In this document: positions 1 to 7,259 of the stretch, piece by piece
How positions within the stretch are numbered: the first letter of the stretch is position 1
Layout of the letters: each line of letters starts with the position of its first letter
Assembly: GCF_035762905.1 (NCBI RefSeq)
Contig: NZ_DASUCC010000037.1
Span: forward strand, 1-24,428
Origin: DASYTH01 sp035762905
GTDB taxonomy: Bacteria > Actinomycetota > Actinomycetes > Mycobacteriales > Pseudonocardiaceae
DNA: 24,428 bases
Direction of reading: 5' to 3'
The notes under the pieces: model-generated
The model's database searches: none
Told to the model about the DNA's origin: nothing
The model's input: the letters and a program-made list of their open reading frames with translations, nothing else
Translations under genes and position numbers: made by a program

Positions 1-954
1 CACGCAGCCCATCACGGCCACGCGCAGCGGCGCCGGGAACCCGTCCAGCGCGGCGGTGACCTGCTCGGCCAGCGTGTACACGTCGACCTGGGCCCGCCCG
101 CACGACGGGCACGACACGATCTCCAGACCGCGCTCGCGCAGCGCGAGCGACTCCAGGATCTGCAGCCCGACCTTGACCTCTTCGGCCGGCGGAGCCGACA
201 GCGACACCCGGATCGTGTCGCCGATGCCGTCGGCGAGCAGCGCCCCGAACGCCACCGCCGACTTGATCGTGCCCTGGAACGCCGGCCCGGCCTCGGTCAC
301 GCCGAGGTGCAGCGGGTAGTCGCATCGCTCGGCGAGGATCTCGTAGGCCCGCACCATGACCACCGGGTCGTTGTGCTTCACCGAGATCTTGATGTCGTGG
401 AAGTCGTGCTCGGCGAACAGACCGGCCTCCCACAACGCCGACTCGGCCAGCGCCTCCGGGGTTGCCTTGCCGTACTTGGCCAGCAGCCGCGGATCGAGCG
501 AGCCGGCGTTGACGCCGATCCGGATCGGCGTGCCGTGATCCCGGGCCGCGGCGGCGATCTCGCCCACCTTGTCGTCGAACTTCTTGATGTTTCCCGGGTT
601 GACCCGCACCGCGGCACAGCCGGCCTCGATCGCGGCGAACACGTACTTCGGCTGGAAATGGATATCGGCGATCACCGGGATCTGCGACTTGCGGGCGATG
701 GCCGGCAGCGCGTCCGCGTCGTCCTGCGACGGGCACGCCACCCGGACGATGTCGCAGCCGGCCGCGGTCAACTCGGCGATCTGCTGCAACGTGGCGTTGA
801 CGTCAGCGGTGTTCGTGGTGGTCATGGACTGCACGGACACCGGATGCTCGCTGCCGACGCCGACCCGGCCGACCATCAGCTGCCGGGTCGGCCTGCGGTC
901 CGCGAGCACGGGCGGCGGCGTCGCCGGCATTCCCAACAAGATGCTTTCGGTCAC
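1..954 (-). CDS. ispG: 4-hydroxy-3-methylbut-2-en-1-yl diphosphate synthase IspG (GcpE), 3' end cut by window edge
   Basis: Cytosolic [4Fe-4S] enzyme of the MEP isoprenoid pathway that reductively converts MEcPP to HMBPP. The minus frame is open for 318 codons from a GTG at 954 to the window edge; the family is about 380 residues, so roughly the last 60 are missing. The N-terminal TIM-barrel part is recognisable (VGSEHPVSVQSMT near residue 31, RVNPGN, AEHDFHDIKISVKHND). All three cluster cysteines are visible: C282 and C285 in SCPSCGRAQ and C317 in VMGCV at the very edge. The GTG start gives the expected N-terminus (VTESILLGMP). The gene follows rseP after 20 bp and probably shares the dxr–rseP transcript. 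Identification is firm; the truncation is due only to the window boundary. Confidence 0.96.
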   Translation of the reverse strand, partial: MTESILLGMPATPPPVLADRRPTRQLMVGRVGVGSEHPVSVQSMTTTNTADVNATLQQIAELTAAGCDIVRVACPSQDDADALPAIARKSQIPVIADIHFQPKYVFAAIEAGCAAVRVNPGNIKKFDDKVGEIAAAARDHGTPIRIGVNAGSLDPRLLAKYGKATPEALAESALWEAGLFAEHDFHDIKISVKHNDPVVMVRAYEILAERCDYPLHLGVTEAGPAFQGTIKSAVAFGALLADGIGDTIRVSLSAPPAEEVKVGLQILESLALRERGLEIVSCPSCGRAQVDVYTLAEQVTAALDGFPAPLRVAVMGCV

Positions 955-974
955 GACTTCCAGGTTACTGATCG

Positions 975-2195
975 CTATTGACCGAGCCTGATCGGATTCA
1001 CCAGGTCAGCGGTCACTGTGAGCAGAACCACCGCGCCACCGATCAGCACCACCACCATGGTCAGCGAGGTCAGCTTGGTGTAGTCGACCGGTCCGCCGGC
1101 GGGCTTGCCGCGCATCCGGCGCAGCCCGTCCCGGACCTTCTCGTACAGCGCGATCGCGATGTGCCCGCCGTCCAGCGGCAGCAGCGGCAGCAGGTTGAAC
1201 ACGCCGACGAAGAAGTTCAGGCTGGCCAGGACGAGCAGGAACAGCTCCCACACGCCGGCCTCGGCCGCGTCCCCGCCGATGATGCTGGCCCCGACCACGC
1301 TCACCGGGGTGTCCGGGTCGCGCTCACCGCCGCCGATCGCCTCGACCACCTTGGGGATCTTCTGCGGGAACGCGAGCAGGCCCTCCCAGGTGCGCACGAA
1401 CATGTCGCCGGTGAAGCTGGCCGCGCCGCCGAGCCCGCTCAGCGCGTCGTAGTTGTAGACCGGCGTGCTCTTCACCCCGATCGCGCCGACCGAGATGACC
1501 TTGTTGTTGTCGCTGCCGAGCTGCGAGCCGGGGGCCGCGCGACGCACCTCGGGGACGTCCACAACGACCGTGCGCTCGGCACCGTCCCGGCTGATCACGA
1601 AGGTGTGCTCGCCGCGCAGGTCCTGGATCTTGGTGACCACGTCCGACCAGGTCGGGGTGCGCTGTCCGTCGATGCTGATGATCTCGTCACCGGCCTGGAC
1701 GCCGGCCTCCCGGGCCGGGTACCGGTCACCCGACCGGCACGGCGCGTACTCGAACGTCTTCGGGTCCTGGGTGGGCGCCGCGCACGCGGTCTCGCTGACC
1801 ACCGGGGTGCCGGCGACGTTGGGCAGCCCCATCGTGAACGACATCAGGTACAGGATCAGGAAGCCGAGCATGAAGTGGGTGGCCGAGCCGGCGCTGAGCA
1901 CCACGACGCGCTTCCACACCGGGTAGCGCCACATCGCCCGCTTCTCCTCGTCCGGCGTGACCTCGTCCATCGCGGTCATGCCGGCGATGTCGCAGAAGCC
2001 GCCGAGCGGGATCGCCTTGAGGCCGTACTCGGTCTCCCCGCGCCGGAACGACCAGATCCGCGGCCCGAAACCGATGAAGTAACGCCGCACCTTCATGCCG
2101 AACGCCTTGGCGGCGTACATGTGCCCGGCCTCGTGCAGCGCGACGGACAGGCAGATGCCCAACGCGAACAGCACGACGCCGACGATGAACAGCAC
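975..2195 (-). CDS. rseP: M50 family site-2 intramembrane zinc protease (RseP/Rip1-like)
   Basis: Membrane-embedded metalloprotease of the site-2 type. Relatives cleave anti-sigma factors and other membrane substrates during envelope stress. The chosen GTG at 2195 gives 406 residues. It lies 4 bp past the dxr stop and has a GGAAGGG Shine-Dalgarno at 2205-2211; longer open frames upstream would run into dxr. HEAGH (residues 21-25) is the zinc motif in the first membrane segment. A PDZ-like segment follows (GVQAGDEIISIDGQRT), and the C-terminal LLPLLPLDGGH supplies the third-ligand LDG motif before the last helices. Placement between dxr and ispG matches the order recalled for Rip1 in mycobacteria. 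The natural substrate cannot be told from the sequence. Confidence 0.95.
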   Translation of the reverse strand: MLFIVGVVLFALGICLSVALHEAGHMYAAKAFGMKVRRYFIGFGPRIWSFRRGETEYGLKAIPLGGFCDIAGMTAMDEVTPDEEKRAMWRYPVWKRVVVLSAGSATHFMLGFLILYLMSFTMGLPNVAGTPVVSETACAAPTQDPKTFEYAPCRSGDRYPAREAGVQAGDEIISIDGQRTPTWSDVVTKIQDLRGEHTFVISRDGAERTVVVDVPEVRRAAPGSQLGSDNNKVISVGAIGVKSTPVYNYDALSGLGGAASFTGDMFVRTWEGLLAFPQKIPKVVEAIGGGERDPDTPVSVVGASIIGGDAAEAGVWELFLLVLASLNFFVGVFNLLPLLPLDGGHIAIALYEKVRDGLRRMRGKPAGGPVDYTKLTSLTMVVVLIGGAVVLLTVTADLVNPIRLGQ

Positions 2196-2199
2196 GATG

Positions 2200-3441
2200 T
2201 CAATCCCTTCCGGACCGGACCGACTGCGCGGCCGACGCCAGCAGCTCCCGCGCGTGTGCCCGGGCCCACCGTTCGGCCGCGAGCACTTCCTCGACATCGC
2301 GCGGGTCGGCTCGCCAACCATCCGCGTCGTCGAGCACCTGACTCACAGTGTCCACTATTGCTGTGAAGCTGGCGTGGCCTTCGCGAAACGCGGCGACCGC
2401 CTCCTCGTTGGCCGCGTTGTAGACGGCGGGCAGGCAGCCGCCCGCCTCACCGGCCGCCCTTGCCAGCCGCACCGCGGGGAAGTTCTCGTGGTCGAGCGGC
2501 TCGAAGGTCCACGCGGTCGGGTCGCCGAACGCGCACGCGGTGGCCGCCCCGGCCACCCGGTCCGGCCAGCCGAGGGCGAGCGAGATCGGCAGCCGCATGT
2601 CCGGCGGGCTGGCCTGGACCAGGGTCGAGCCGTCGGTGAAGGTGACCATGGAGTGCACGATCGACTGGGGGTGCACCACGACGTCGATGCGCTCGTAGGG
2701 CACACCGAACAGCAGGTGCGCCTCGATCAGCTCGAGGCCCTTGTTCACCAGGGTGGCCGAGTTGATCGTGATCACCGGGCCCATGTCCCAGGTGGGATGG
2801 GCCATGGCCGCCTCGACGGTGACCCCGGCGAGGTCGGCGGCCCGGCGGCCGCGGAACGGGCCACCGGACGCGGTGATCACCAGCCGGGCCACCTCGCCTG
2901 CGGCGCCGCCGCGCAGGCACTGGGCGATGGCCGAGTGCTCCGAGTCCACCGCGACGATCTGCCCCGGCCGGGCGGCGCGCAGCACCAGCGGGCCGCCGGC
3001 GATCAGCGACTCCTTGTTGGCCAGGGCCAGCGTGGCGCCGGTGGCCAGGGCGTGCAGGGTGGGTGCGAGGCCGAGCGACCCGGTGACGGCGTTGAGCACC
3101 ACGTCGGCCGGGACGCTGTCGATCAGCTCGAGGACGGCGTTCGGGCCGGTGAGGATGCGGGGCAGCGCGAACCGGCCGCGCTCGAAGCCGCGTCGCTTGG
3201 CCTCGGCGTAGAGCGCGAGCTGCACGTCCTCGACCGCGGTTGCCCTGGTCACGGCCACCGCCGGCACGCCGAACCGGATCGCCTGGGCGGCAAGGGCCGC
3301 CGGGTCGCCGCCGCCCGCGGCGAGCCCGACCACGTGGAACCGGTCCGGGTTGGCCGCGATCACGTCCAGCGACTGGGTGCCGATCGAGCCGGTGGAGCCG
3401 AGCAGGAGGACGCGCCGGCCGCGCGGGGTGGGATCAGTCAT
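2200..3441 (-). CDS. dxr: 1-deoxy-D-xylulose-5-phosphate reductoisomerase (Dxr/IspC)
   Basis: Catalyses the NADPH-dependent rearrangement and reduction of DXP to MEP, the committed step of the MEP pathway; it is the fosmidomycin target in many bacteria. The 413-residue product has the N-terminal NADPH-binding loop GSTGSIGTQSLDVI (about residues 15-28), the metal and substrate motif DSEHSAIAQCL, the flexible-loop region ASGGPFRGR, and HPTWDMGPVITINSATLVNK. The ATG at 3441 has no strong Shine-Dalgarno. Its start lies 60 bp from the divergent DUF2631 gene, so the spacer must hold promoters for both. The last codons almost touch the rseP start, consistent with coupled translation. A C-terminal tail of about 20 residues rich in Arg and Ala is longer than in many homologues but unremarkable. 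Confidence 0.97.
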   Translation of the reverse strand: MTDPTPRGRRVLLLGSTGSIGTQSLDVIAANPDRFHVVGLAAGGGDPAALAAQAIRFGVPAVAVTRATAVEDVQLALYAEAKRRGFERGRFALPRILTGPNAVLELIDSVPADVVLNAVTGSLGLAPTLHALATGATLALANKESLIAGGPLVLRAARPGQIVAVDSEHSAIAQCLRGGAAGEVARLVITASGGPFRGRRAADLAGVTVEAAMAHPTWDMGPVITINSATLVNKGLELIEAHLLFGVPYERIDVVVHPQSIVHSMVTFTDGSTLVQASPPDMRLPISLALGWPDRVAGAATACAFGDPTAWTFEPLDHENFPAVRLARAAGEAGGCLPAVYNAANEEAVAAFREGHASFTAIVDTVSQVLDDADGWRADPRDVEEVLAAERWARAHARELLASAAQSVRSGRD

Positions 3442-3501
3442 CGACGCTCATTGTCCCCGATACGATGACCACCAAGTGACCGGAGCGGGAGGGTGACCAT
3501 C

Positions 3502-3762
3502 GTGGCAGGCACGGAGCTCGAGAAACGGCCGGCGAACGCCGTCGACCCGCAGGACGAGCCGTCCGCCAAGTGGGGCTGGCACGGCGGCTTCCCGCGCGGC
3601 ACCCGGATCGCCGGCTGGTTCACCGCCGCCGTGATGTTCCTCATGCTGATCGGCAACCACACCGGCAAGACCGAGGATCTCTGGCTGCTCGGCATCGGCA
3701 CCACCATCGCCGTGGTCCTCATCCTCGACATCGTCCGCTCCCGCACCGCCTGGCGCCGGTAG
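3502..3762 (+). CDS. small two-helix membrane protein, DUF2631 family
   Basis: An 86-residue actinobacterial protein of unknown function. A polar N-terminus with the WGWHGGFPRGTR segment is followed by two hydrophobic helices (AGWFTAAVMFLMLIG and LWLLGIGTTIAVVLILDIV) and a short basic tail ending RSRTAWRR. The GTG at 3502 is favoured because GGGAGG at 3487-3492 sits 9 nt upstream and the product starts VAGTELEK. A GTG at 3493 in the same frame abuts that Shine-Dalgarno and is less likely, though another GGAG lies further up. It is one of only three plus-strand genes here, divergent from dxr and ending 7 bp from the rlmN stop. DUF2631 genes are recalled in the same dxr neighbourhood in other actinobacteria. 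Function is not known. Confidence 0.85.
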   Translation: MAGTELEKRPANAVDPQDEPSAKWGWHGGFPRGTRIAGWFTAAVMFLMLIGNHTGKTEDLWLLGIGTTIAVVLILDIVRSRTAWRR

Positions 3763-3769
3763 TCCCCGG

Positions 3770-4876
3770 TCAGCCTTCGGCGGCGAGTTGGCCGCAGGCG
3801 GCGGCGATTTCCTGGCCGCGGGTGTCGCGGACGGTGCACGGGACGCCCGCGGCGTTGACCCGGCGGACGAACTCGTGCTCGACGGGTTTGGGGCTGGCGT
3901 CCCAGCGGCTGCCCGGGGTGGGGTTGAGCGGGATGACGTTGACGTGGACGAGCTGGCCGAGGTGCTCGTGCAGCAGGCGGCCGAGCAGGTCGGCGCGCCA
4001 GGGCTGGTCGTTGATGTCGCGGATCAGCGCGTACTCGATGGAGACGCGGCGGCCGGTGCGGTCGGCGTAGTGCCGCGCGGCGGCGAGCACCTCGGCCACC
4101 TTCCACCGGGTGTTGACCGGGACCAGGGTGTCGCGCAGCTCGTCGTCGGGGGTGTGCAGCGAGACCGCCAGGGTCACGGCGAGGCCCTCGTCGGCCAGCC
4201 GGCGGATCGCCGGCACCAGGCCCACGGTCGACACGGTGACCGAGCGCTGGGAGATGCCGAGCCCGTCCGGCGCCGGGTCGCAGATCCGGCGCACCGCGTC
4301 CAGCACCCGCCGGTAGTTGGCCAGTGGCTCGCCCATGCCCATGAACACCACGTTGGACAGCCGGGCCGGGCCGCCGCCCAGGCTGCCGTCCCGGGCCGCC
4401 GCGGCCGCCATCCGGACCTGGTCGACGATCTCCGCGGTGGACAGGTTGCGGGTCAGGCCGCCCTGCCCGGTGGCGCAGAACGGGCAGGCCATCCCGCAGC
4501 CCGCCTGGCTGGACACGCACAGCGTGGTGCGGTCCGGGTAGCGCATCAGCACGCTCTCCACCAGCGTGCCGTCGTGCGCCCGGAGCAGCGACTTGCGGGT
4601 CGTGCCGGCGTCGCAGCTGACCGCCCGCACCTCGGTGAACAGCGCCGGCATCAGCTCGCCGACCAGCCGGTCCCGGCTGGCCACCGGGATGTCGGTCATC
4701 GCGGCCGGATCCACGGTCAGCCGGCCGAAGTAGTGGTGCGACAGCTGCCGGGCCCGAAACGCCTGCTCGCCGAGCGCGACCACGGCGTCCCGCCGCTCCC
4801 CGGCGGACAGGTCGGCCAGGTGCCGGGGCGGCAGGGCACGCCGGGGCGCGTCGAAAACCAGCGGTAGGGAGGTCAT
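3770..4876 (-). CDS. rlmN: dual-specificity rRNA/tRNA adenine-C2 methyltransferase RlmN
   Basis: Radical-SAM enzyme that methylates C2 of A2503 in 23S rRNA and of A37 in some tRNAs. The 368-residue product carries the CxxxCxxC cluster motif CGMACPFCATGQ (C127, C131, C134), the GMGEPLANY motif that contacts SAM, and the C-terminal catalytic cysteine in RGQEIAAACGQL. The start at 4876 was preferred to the upstream in-frame ATG because GGAGG (4882-4886) stands 5 nt before it. It is 19 bp downstream of the ECF sigma gene and convergent with DUF2631. Next to cdsA in some actinobacteria, it is separated here from cdsA by a five-gene accessory block. Confidence 0.96.
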   Translation of the reverse strand: MTSLPLVFDAPRRALPPRHLADLSAGERRDAVVALGEQAFRARQLSHHYFGRLTVDPAAMTDIPVASRDRLVGELMPALFTEVRAVSCDAGTTRKSLLRAHDGTLVESVLMRYPDRTTLCVSSQAGCGMACPFCATGQGGLTRNLSTAEIVDQVRMAAAAARDGSLGGGPARLSNVVFMGMGEPLANYRRVLDAVRRICDPAPDGLGISQRSVTVSTVGLVPAIRRLADEGLAVTLAVSLHTPDDELRDTLVPVNTRWKVAEVLAAARHYADRTGRRVSIEYALIRDINDQPWRADLLGRLLHEHLGQLVHVNVIPLNPTPGSRWDASPKPVEHEFVRRVNAAGVPCTVRDTRGQEIAAACGQLAAEG

Positions 4877-4895
4877 GATGGCCTCCATTGTCGCA

Positions 4896-6101
4896 TCAGC
4901 CGAGGGCGTCCCGGCCGCGACGCAGGAACGCCCGCTCGGCGGCGTTGGCGGTACGGGCGATGGCGGCGTCGTAGGCCGCGGCCGCCTCCGTGGTTCGGCC
5001 GAGCCGGCGCAGCAGGTCGGCCCGGACCGCGTGCAGCACGTGGTAACCGTCCAGGTCGAGGTCGTCGACGAGGGCGAGCGCCATGGCCGGTCCGTGCACC
5101 TCGGCCACGGCCACCGCCCGGTTCAGGGCCACGACCGGGCTCGGGGTGCGGGCCTGGAGCTGGTCGTACAGCGCCAGGATCTGCGCCCAGTCGGTCTCGG
5201 CGGCGCTCGGCGCGTCGCTGTGCACGGCGTTGATCGCCGCCTGGATCTGGTACGGCCCGGGCGTCGCGCGGCGCAGACAGGCGCGCACGATCGCCTGGCC
5301 CTCGGCGATCAGCTCCCGGTCCCACCGGTCCCGATCCTGGTCGGCCAGCCGCACCAGCTCGCCGGCCGGCGTGGTCCGGGCGGCCCGCCGGGACTCGATC
5401 AGCAGCATCAACGCGAGCAGGCCCCACACCTCGGCCTCGTCCGGCATCAGCTCGGCCAGCAGCCGGCCGAGCCGGATCGCCTCGGCGCACAGCTCGTCCC
5501 GGACCAGATCCCGCCCCGAACTGGCCGTGTAGCCCTCGTTGAAGATCAGGTACAGCACGGCGAGCACGGCGCGCAGCCGGTCGGGCAGGTCGGCCTCGGC
5601 CGGTACCCGGTACGGGATCGCCGCGTCCCGGATCTTGCCCTTGGCCCGCACCAGACGCTGCGCCATGGTGGGCTCGGAGACCAGGAAGGCGCGCGCGATC
5701 TCGGCCGTGCCGAGCCCGCCGAGCAGCCGCAGGGTCAGCGCCACCCGCGCCGCCGGGGCCAGCGCCGGGTGGCAGCAGGTGAAGATCAGGCGCAGCCGGT
5801 CGTCGCGCACGGCTCCCTCCTCCGCCGGTTCGTCCGGGACGTGCAGCCGCATCGCCTCGGCCTGCCGGTCCGCCCGGGTGGACTCCCGGCGGTGCCGGTC
5901 GATCGCCCGGTTGCGCGCGGTGCTGATGATCCAGCCGGCCGGGCTGGCCGGCGGCCCGTCCGCCGGCCAGCGCCGCACCGCGACTTCGAACGCCTCCTGG
6001 ACCGCCTCCTCGGCGAGGTCGATGTCGCCGAGCAGGCGGACCAGGACGGCGACCGCGCGGCCGTACTCCGCCCGGAAGACCCGCTCGATCTCCGTGGTCA
6101 C
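4896..6101 (-). CDS. ECF42-type RNA polymerase sigma factor with C-terminal TPR-like extension
   Basis: Extracytoplasmic-function sigma factor of 401 residues, twice the usual ECF length. Sigma region 2 (residues 10-75, with DIDLAEEAVQEAFEVAVRRW and STARNRAIDRHRR) is followed by region 4 (about 130-170, LGTAEIARAFLVSEPTMAQR) and then about 220 extra residues. The extension contains YLIFNEGYTASSG, typical of DUF6596, and TPR-like helices near the end (TEAAAAYDAAIART). The GTG start at 6101 overlaps the TGA of the DGPF gene as GTGA. In the ECF42 group there is no classical anti-sigma factor; the C-terminal extension and neighbouring DGPF proteins are thought to matter for control. Its regulon is unknown here; the self-evident partner is the upstream gene. 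Confidence 0.92.
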   Translation of the reverse strand: MTTEIERVFRAEYGRAVAVLVRLLGDIDLAEEAVQEAFEVAVRRWPADGPPASPAGWIISTARNRAIDRHRRESTRADRQAEAMRLHVPDEPAEEGAVRDDRLRLIFTCCHPALAPAARVALTLRLLGGLGTAEIARAFLVSEPTMAQRLVRAKGKIRDAAIPYRVPAEADLPDRLRAVLAVLYLIFNEGYTASSGRDLVRDELCAEAIRLGRLLAELMPDEAEVWGLLALMLLIESRRAARTTPAGELVRLADQDRDRWDRELIAEGQAIVRACLRRATPGPYQIQAAINAVHSDAPSAAETDWAQILALYDQLQARTPSPVVALNRAVAVAEVHGPAMALALVDDLDLDGYHVLHAVRADLLRRLGRTTEAAAAYDAAIARTANAAERAFLRRGRDALG

Positions 6102-6451
6102 CAGGGGTCGTCTTGGAACGGCCGCACCTCGATCGGCAGCCCGATGGCCCGGGCGAACTTGCGGCCCCACTCCAGGGCGGCGTCCAGGTCGGGCGCGGCG
6201 ACGATGGTGAACCCGCCGAGGAACTCCTTGCCCTCGGCGAACGGACCGTCGGTGACCAGCACCTCGCCGCGCTCGTCGGTGCGCAGCACGGTGGCCGTGC
6301 TCGGCTCGTGCAGCGCGGCGGCGAAGACCCACGCCCCGGCGGCCCGCAGCTCCGCGTGGATGGCCTGGATGTCGCGGAAGACGGTCTCCAGCGCCTCCGG
6401 CGGGGGCGGGTCGCCGTCCGGCTGGTACACGCTGATCAGGTACTGCTTCAT
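6098..6451 (-). CDS. DGPF/YCII-domain protein, partner of the ECF42 sigma factor
   Basis: A 117-residue ferredoxin-like-fold protein of the YCII (YciI-like) superfamily. It starts MKQYLISVYQ, contains the name-giving motif DGPF at residues 68-71 followed by AEGKEFLGGF, and ends in an acidic tail QDDPW. The ATG at 6451 has AGGAG 5 nt upstream. Translation of the sigma gene begins inside its stop codon, so the two are coupled. DGPF proteins are the signature neighbours and usual targets of ECF42 sigma factors; their biochemical activity is unproven. A conserved histidine and aspartate pair is used for catalysis in YciI-like enzymes, but I cannot assign a reaction. Confidence 0.92.
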   Translation of the reverse strand: MKQYLISVYQPDGDPPPPEALETVFRDIQAIHAELRAAGAWVFAAALHEPSTATVLRTDERGEVLVTDGPFAEGKEFLGGFTIVAAPDLDAALEWGRKFARAIGLPIEVRPFQDDPW

Positions 6452-6500
6452 GGTCACTCCTGAGTCCTCGGTGGCCGGGCGACTCCGGCCGCTCACCTCC

Positions 6501-6529
6501 TACACGAACGGTCCCCGCCCGGATCGACG
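6501..6529 (-). promoter_or_regulatory. possible ECF42-type promoter for the DGPF–sigma operon
   Basis: Reading the minus strand, CGTCGA (6529-6524) and CGTGTA (6506-6501) are separated by 17 nt, about 50 bp upstream of the DGPF start. ECF42 promoters are recalled as TGTCGA at -35 with a CGA/TC-like -10, so the -35 matches five of six bases and the -10 is poor. Downstream in the leader a perfect 6-bp hairpin lies at 6473-6490 (GGCCGG, 6-nt loop, CCGGCC). This is a weak motif match only. Confidence 0.25.
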
Positions 6530-6580
6530 GCCCTCCCGGGAATGTTTCGGCGATCGTCCTGGTTGCATCGCGATAGGTTC

Positions 6581-6590
6581 CGATATATCG
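6581..6590. promoter_or_regulatory. palindrome CGATATATCG in the padR promoter, candidate PadR operator
   Basis: A perfect 10-bp palindrome lies 28 bp upstream of the padR start, flanked by two copies of CGATAGG (6571-6577 and 6592-6598). The cluster is much more AT-rich than its surroundings. TTGCAT at 6563-6568 could serve as a -35 element with the palindrome covering the -10. PadR proteins commonly bind AT-rich dyads of this kind in their own promoter. Binding here is inferred from position and symmetry. Confidence 0.5.
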
Positions 6591-6617
6591 TCGATAGGAC
6601 TAGAGAGGAGCACGACG

Positions 6618-7259
6618 ATGCGACCATTCGACCAACACCACCACGGCGGGTTTCCCCACCCGCACCTCGGGTTCGGGCGGCATGAGCTCCCGCCCCGGGC
6701 GTCCATCCCCCCGGTTCCGCCGGGCATGCCGTTCGAGTTCGCCAGCTGGGCCCGCGGCTGGGGACCACCCCGCCGCGGCGGCCGGGGCGGGGGCCGGCGC
6801 GGCCGCCGCGGCGACGTGCGCACGGCCATCCTGGCCCTGCTCACCGACCGGCCCATGCACGGCTACGAGATGATCCAGGAGATCACCCAGCGCAGCGGCG
6901 GGATCTGGCGGCCGAGCCCCGGCTCGGTCTACCCGACCCTGCAACTGCTGGCCGACGAGGGGCTGGTGGTCAGCAGCGAGGGCAGCGGCAGCAAGCGGCT
7001 CTTCGAGCTGACCGAGGAGGGCCGGGCCGCGACCGAGGCGCAGGACGCCACTCCGCCGTGGGAGCAGATGGCGCTGGACGTCGACCCCGACGACGTCAAC
7101 CTGCGCAATGCCATCGGGCAGCTGATGGGCGCGGCCGCCCAGGTCCACCACGCGGCCAGCGGCGCACAGAAGGCCCGCGCCATCGCCGTGATCAACCAGG
7201 CCCGGCGGGAGATCTACGCGATACTCGGCGAGATCGACGAGGAGTCCGAAGAGGACTGA
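6618..7259 (+). CDS. PadR-family transcriptional regulator with His/Pro/Gly-rich N-terminus
   Basis: A 213-residue DNA-binding repressor-type protein. The first 65 residues are low complexity: a histidine cluster (QHHHGGFPHPH), a proline-rich stretch and a Gly/Arg-rich run that could contact DNA non-specifically. The winged helix then follows (about residues 66-140): VRTAILALLTDRPMHGYEMI, then SPGSVYPTLQLLADEGLV and the wing SSEGSGSKRLFELTEEG. A C-terminal dimerisation helix region ends in an acidic tail. The ATG at 6618 has GAGAGGAG 7 nt upstream. No transporter or phenolic acid gene accompanies it; the divergent operon is DGPF–ECF42 and the convergent neighbour is an aldolase-like gene whose 3' end it overlaps by 46 bp. 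Likely autoregulated through the promoter palindrome. Ligand unknown. Confidence 0.93.
   Translation: MRPFDQHHHGGFPHPHLGFGRHELPPRASIPPVPPGMPFEFASWARGWGPPRRGGRGGGRRGRRGDVRTAILALLTDRPMHGYEMIQEITQRSGGIWRPSPGSVYPTLQLLADEGLVVSSEGSGSKRLFELTEEGRAATEAQDATPPWEQMALDVDPDDVNLRNAIGQLMGAAAQVHHAASGAQKARAIAVINQARREIYAILGEIDEESEED

Noticed and set aside
978..2366. Long plus-strand open frame antisense to rseP and dxr
   Set aside because: It is an antisense shadow of high-GC coding DNA: Arg/His/Gln/Gly-rich low-complexity translation with no family resemblance, while the minus strand encodes clear proteins.
4875..6617. Long upstream in-frame extension of padR antisense to the ECF sigma gene
   Set aside because: The PadR start at 6618 has a good ribosome site and promoter; the extension is the shadow of the sigma and DGPF genes.
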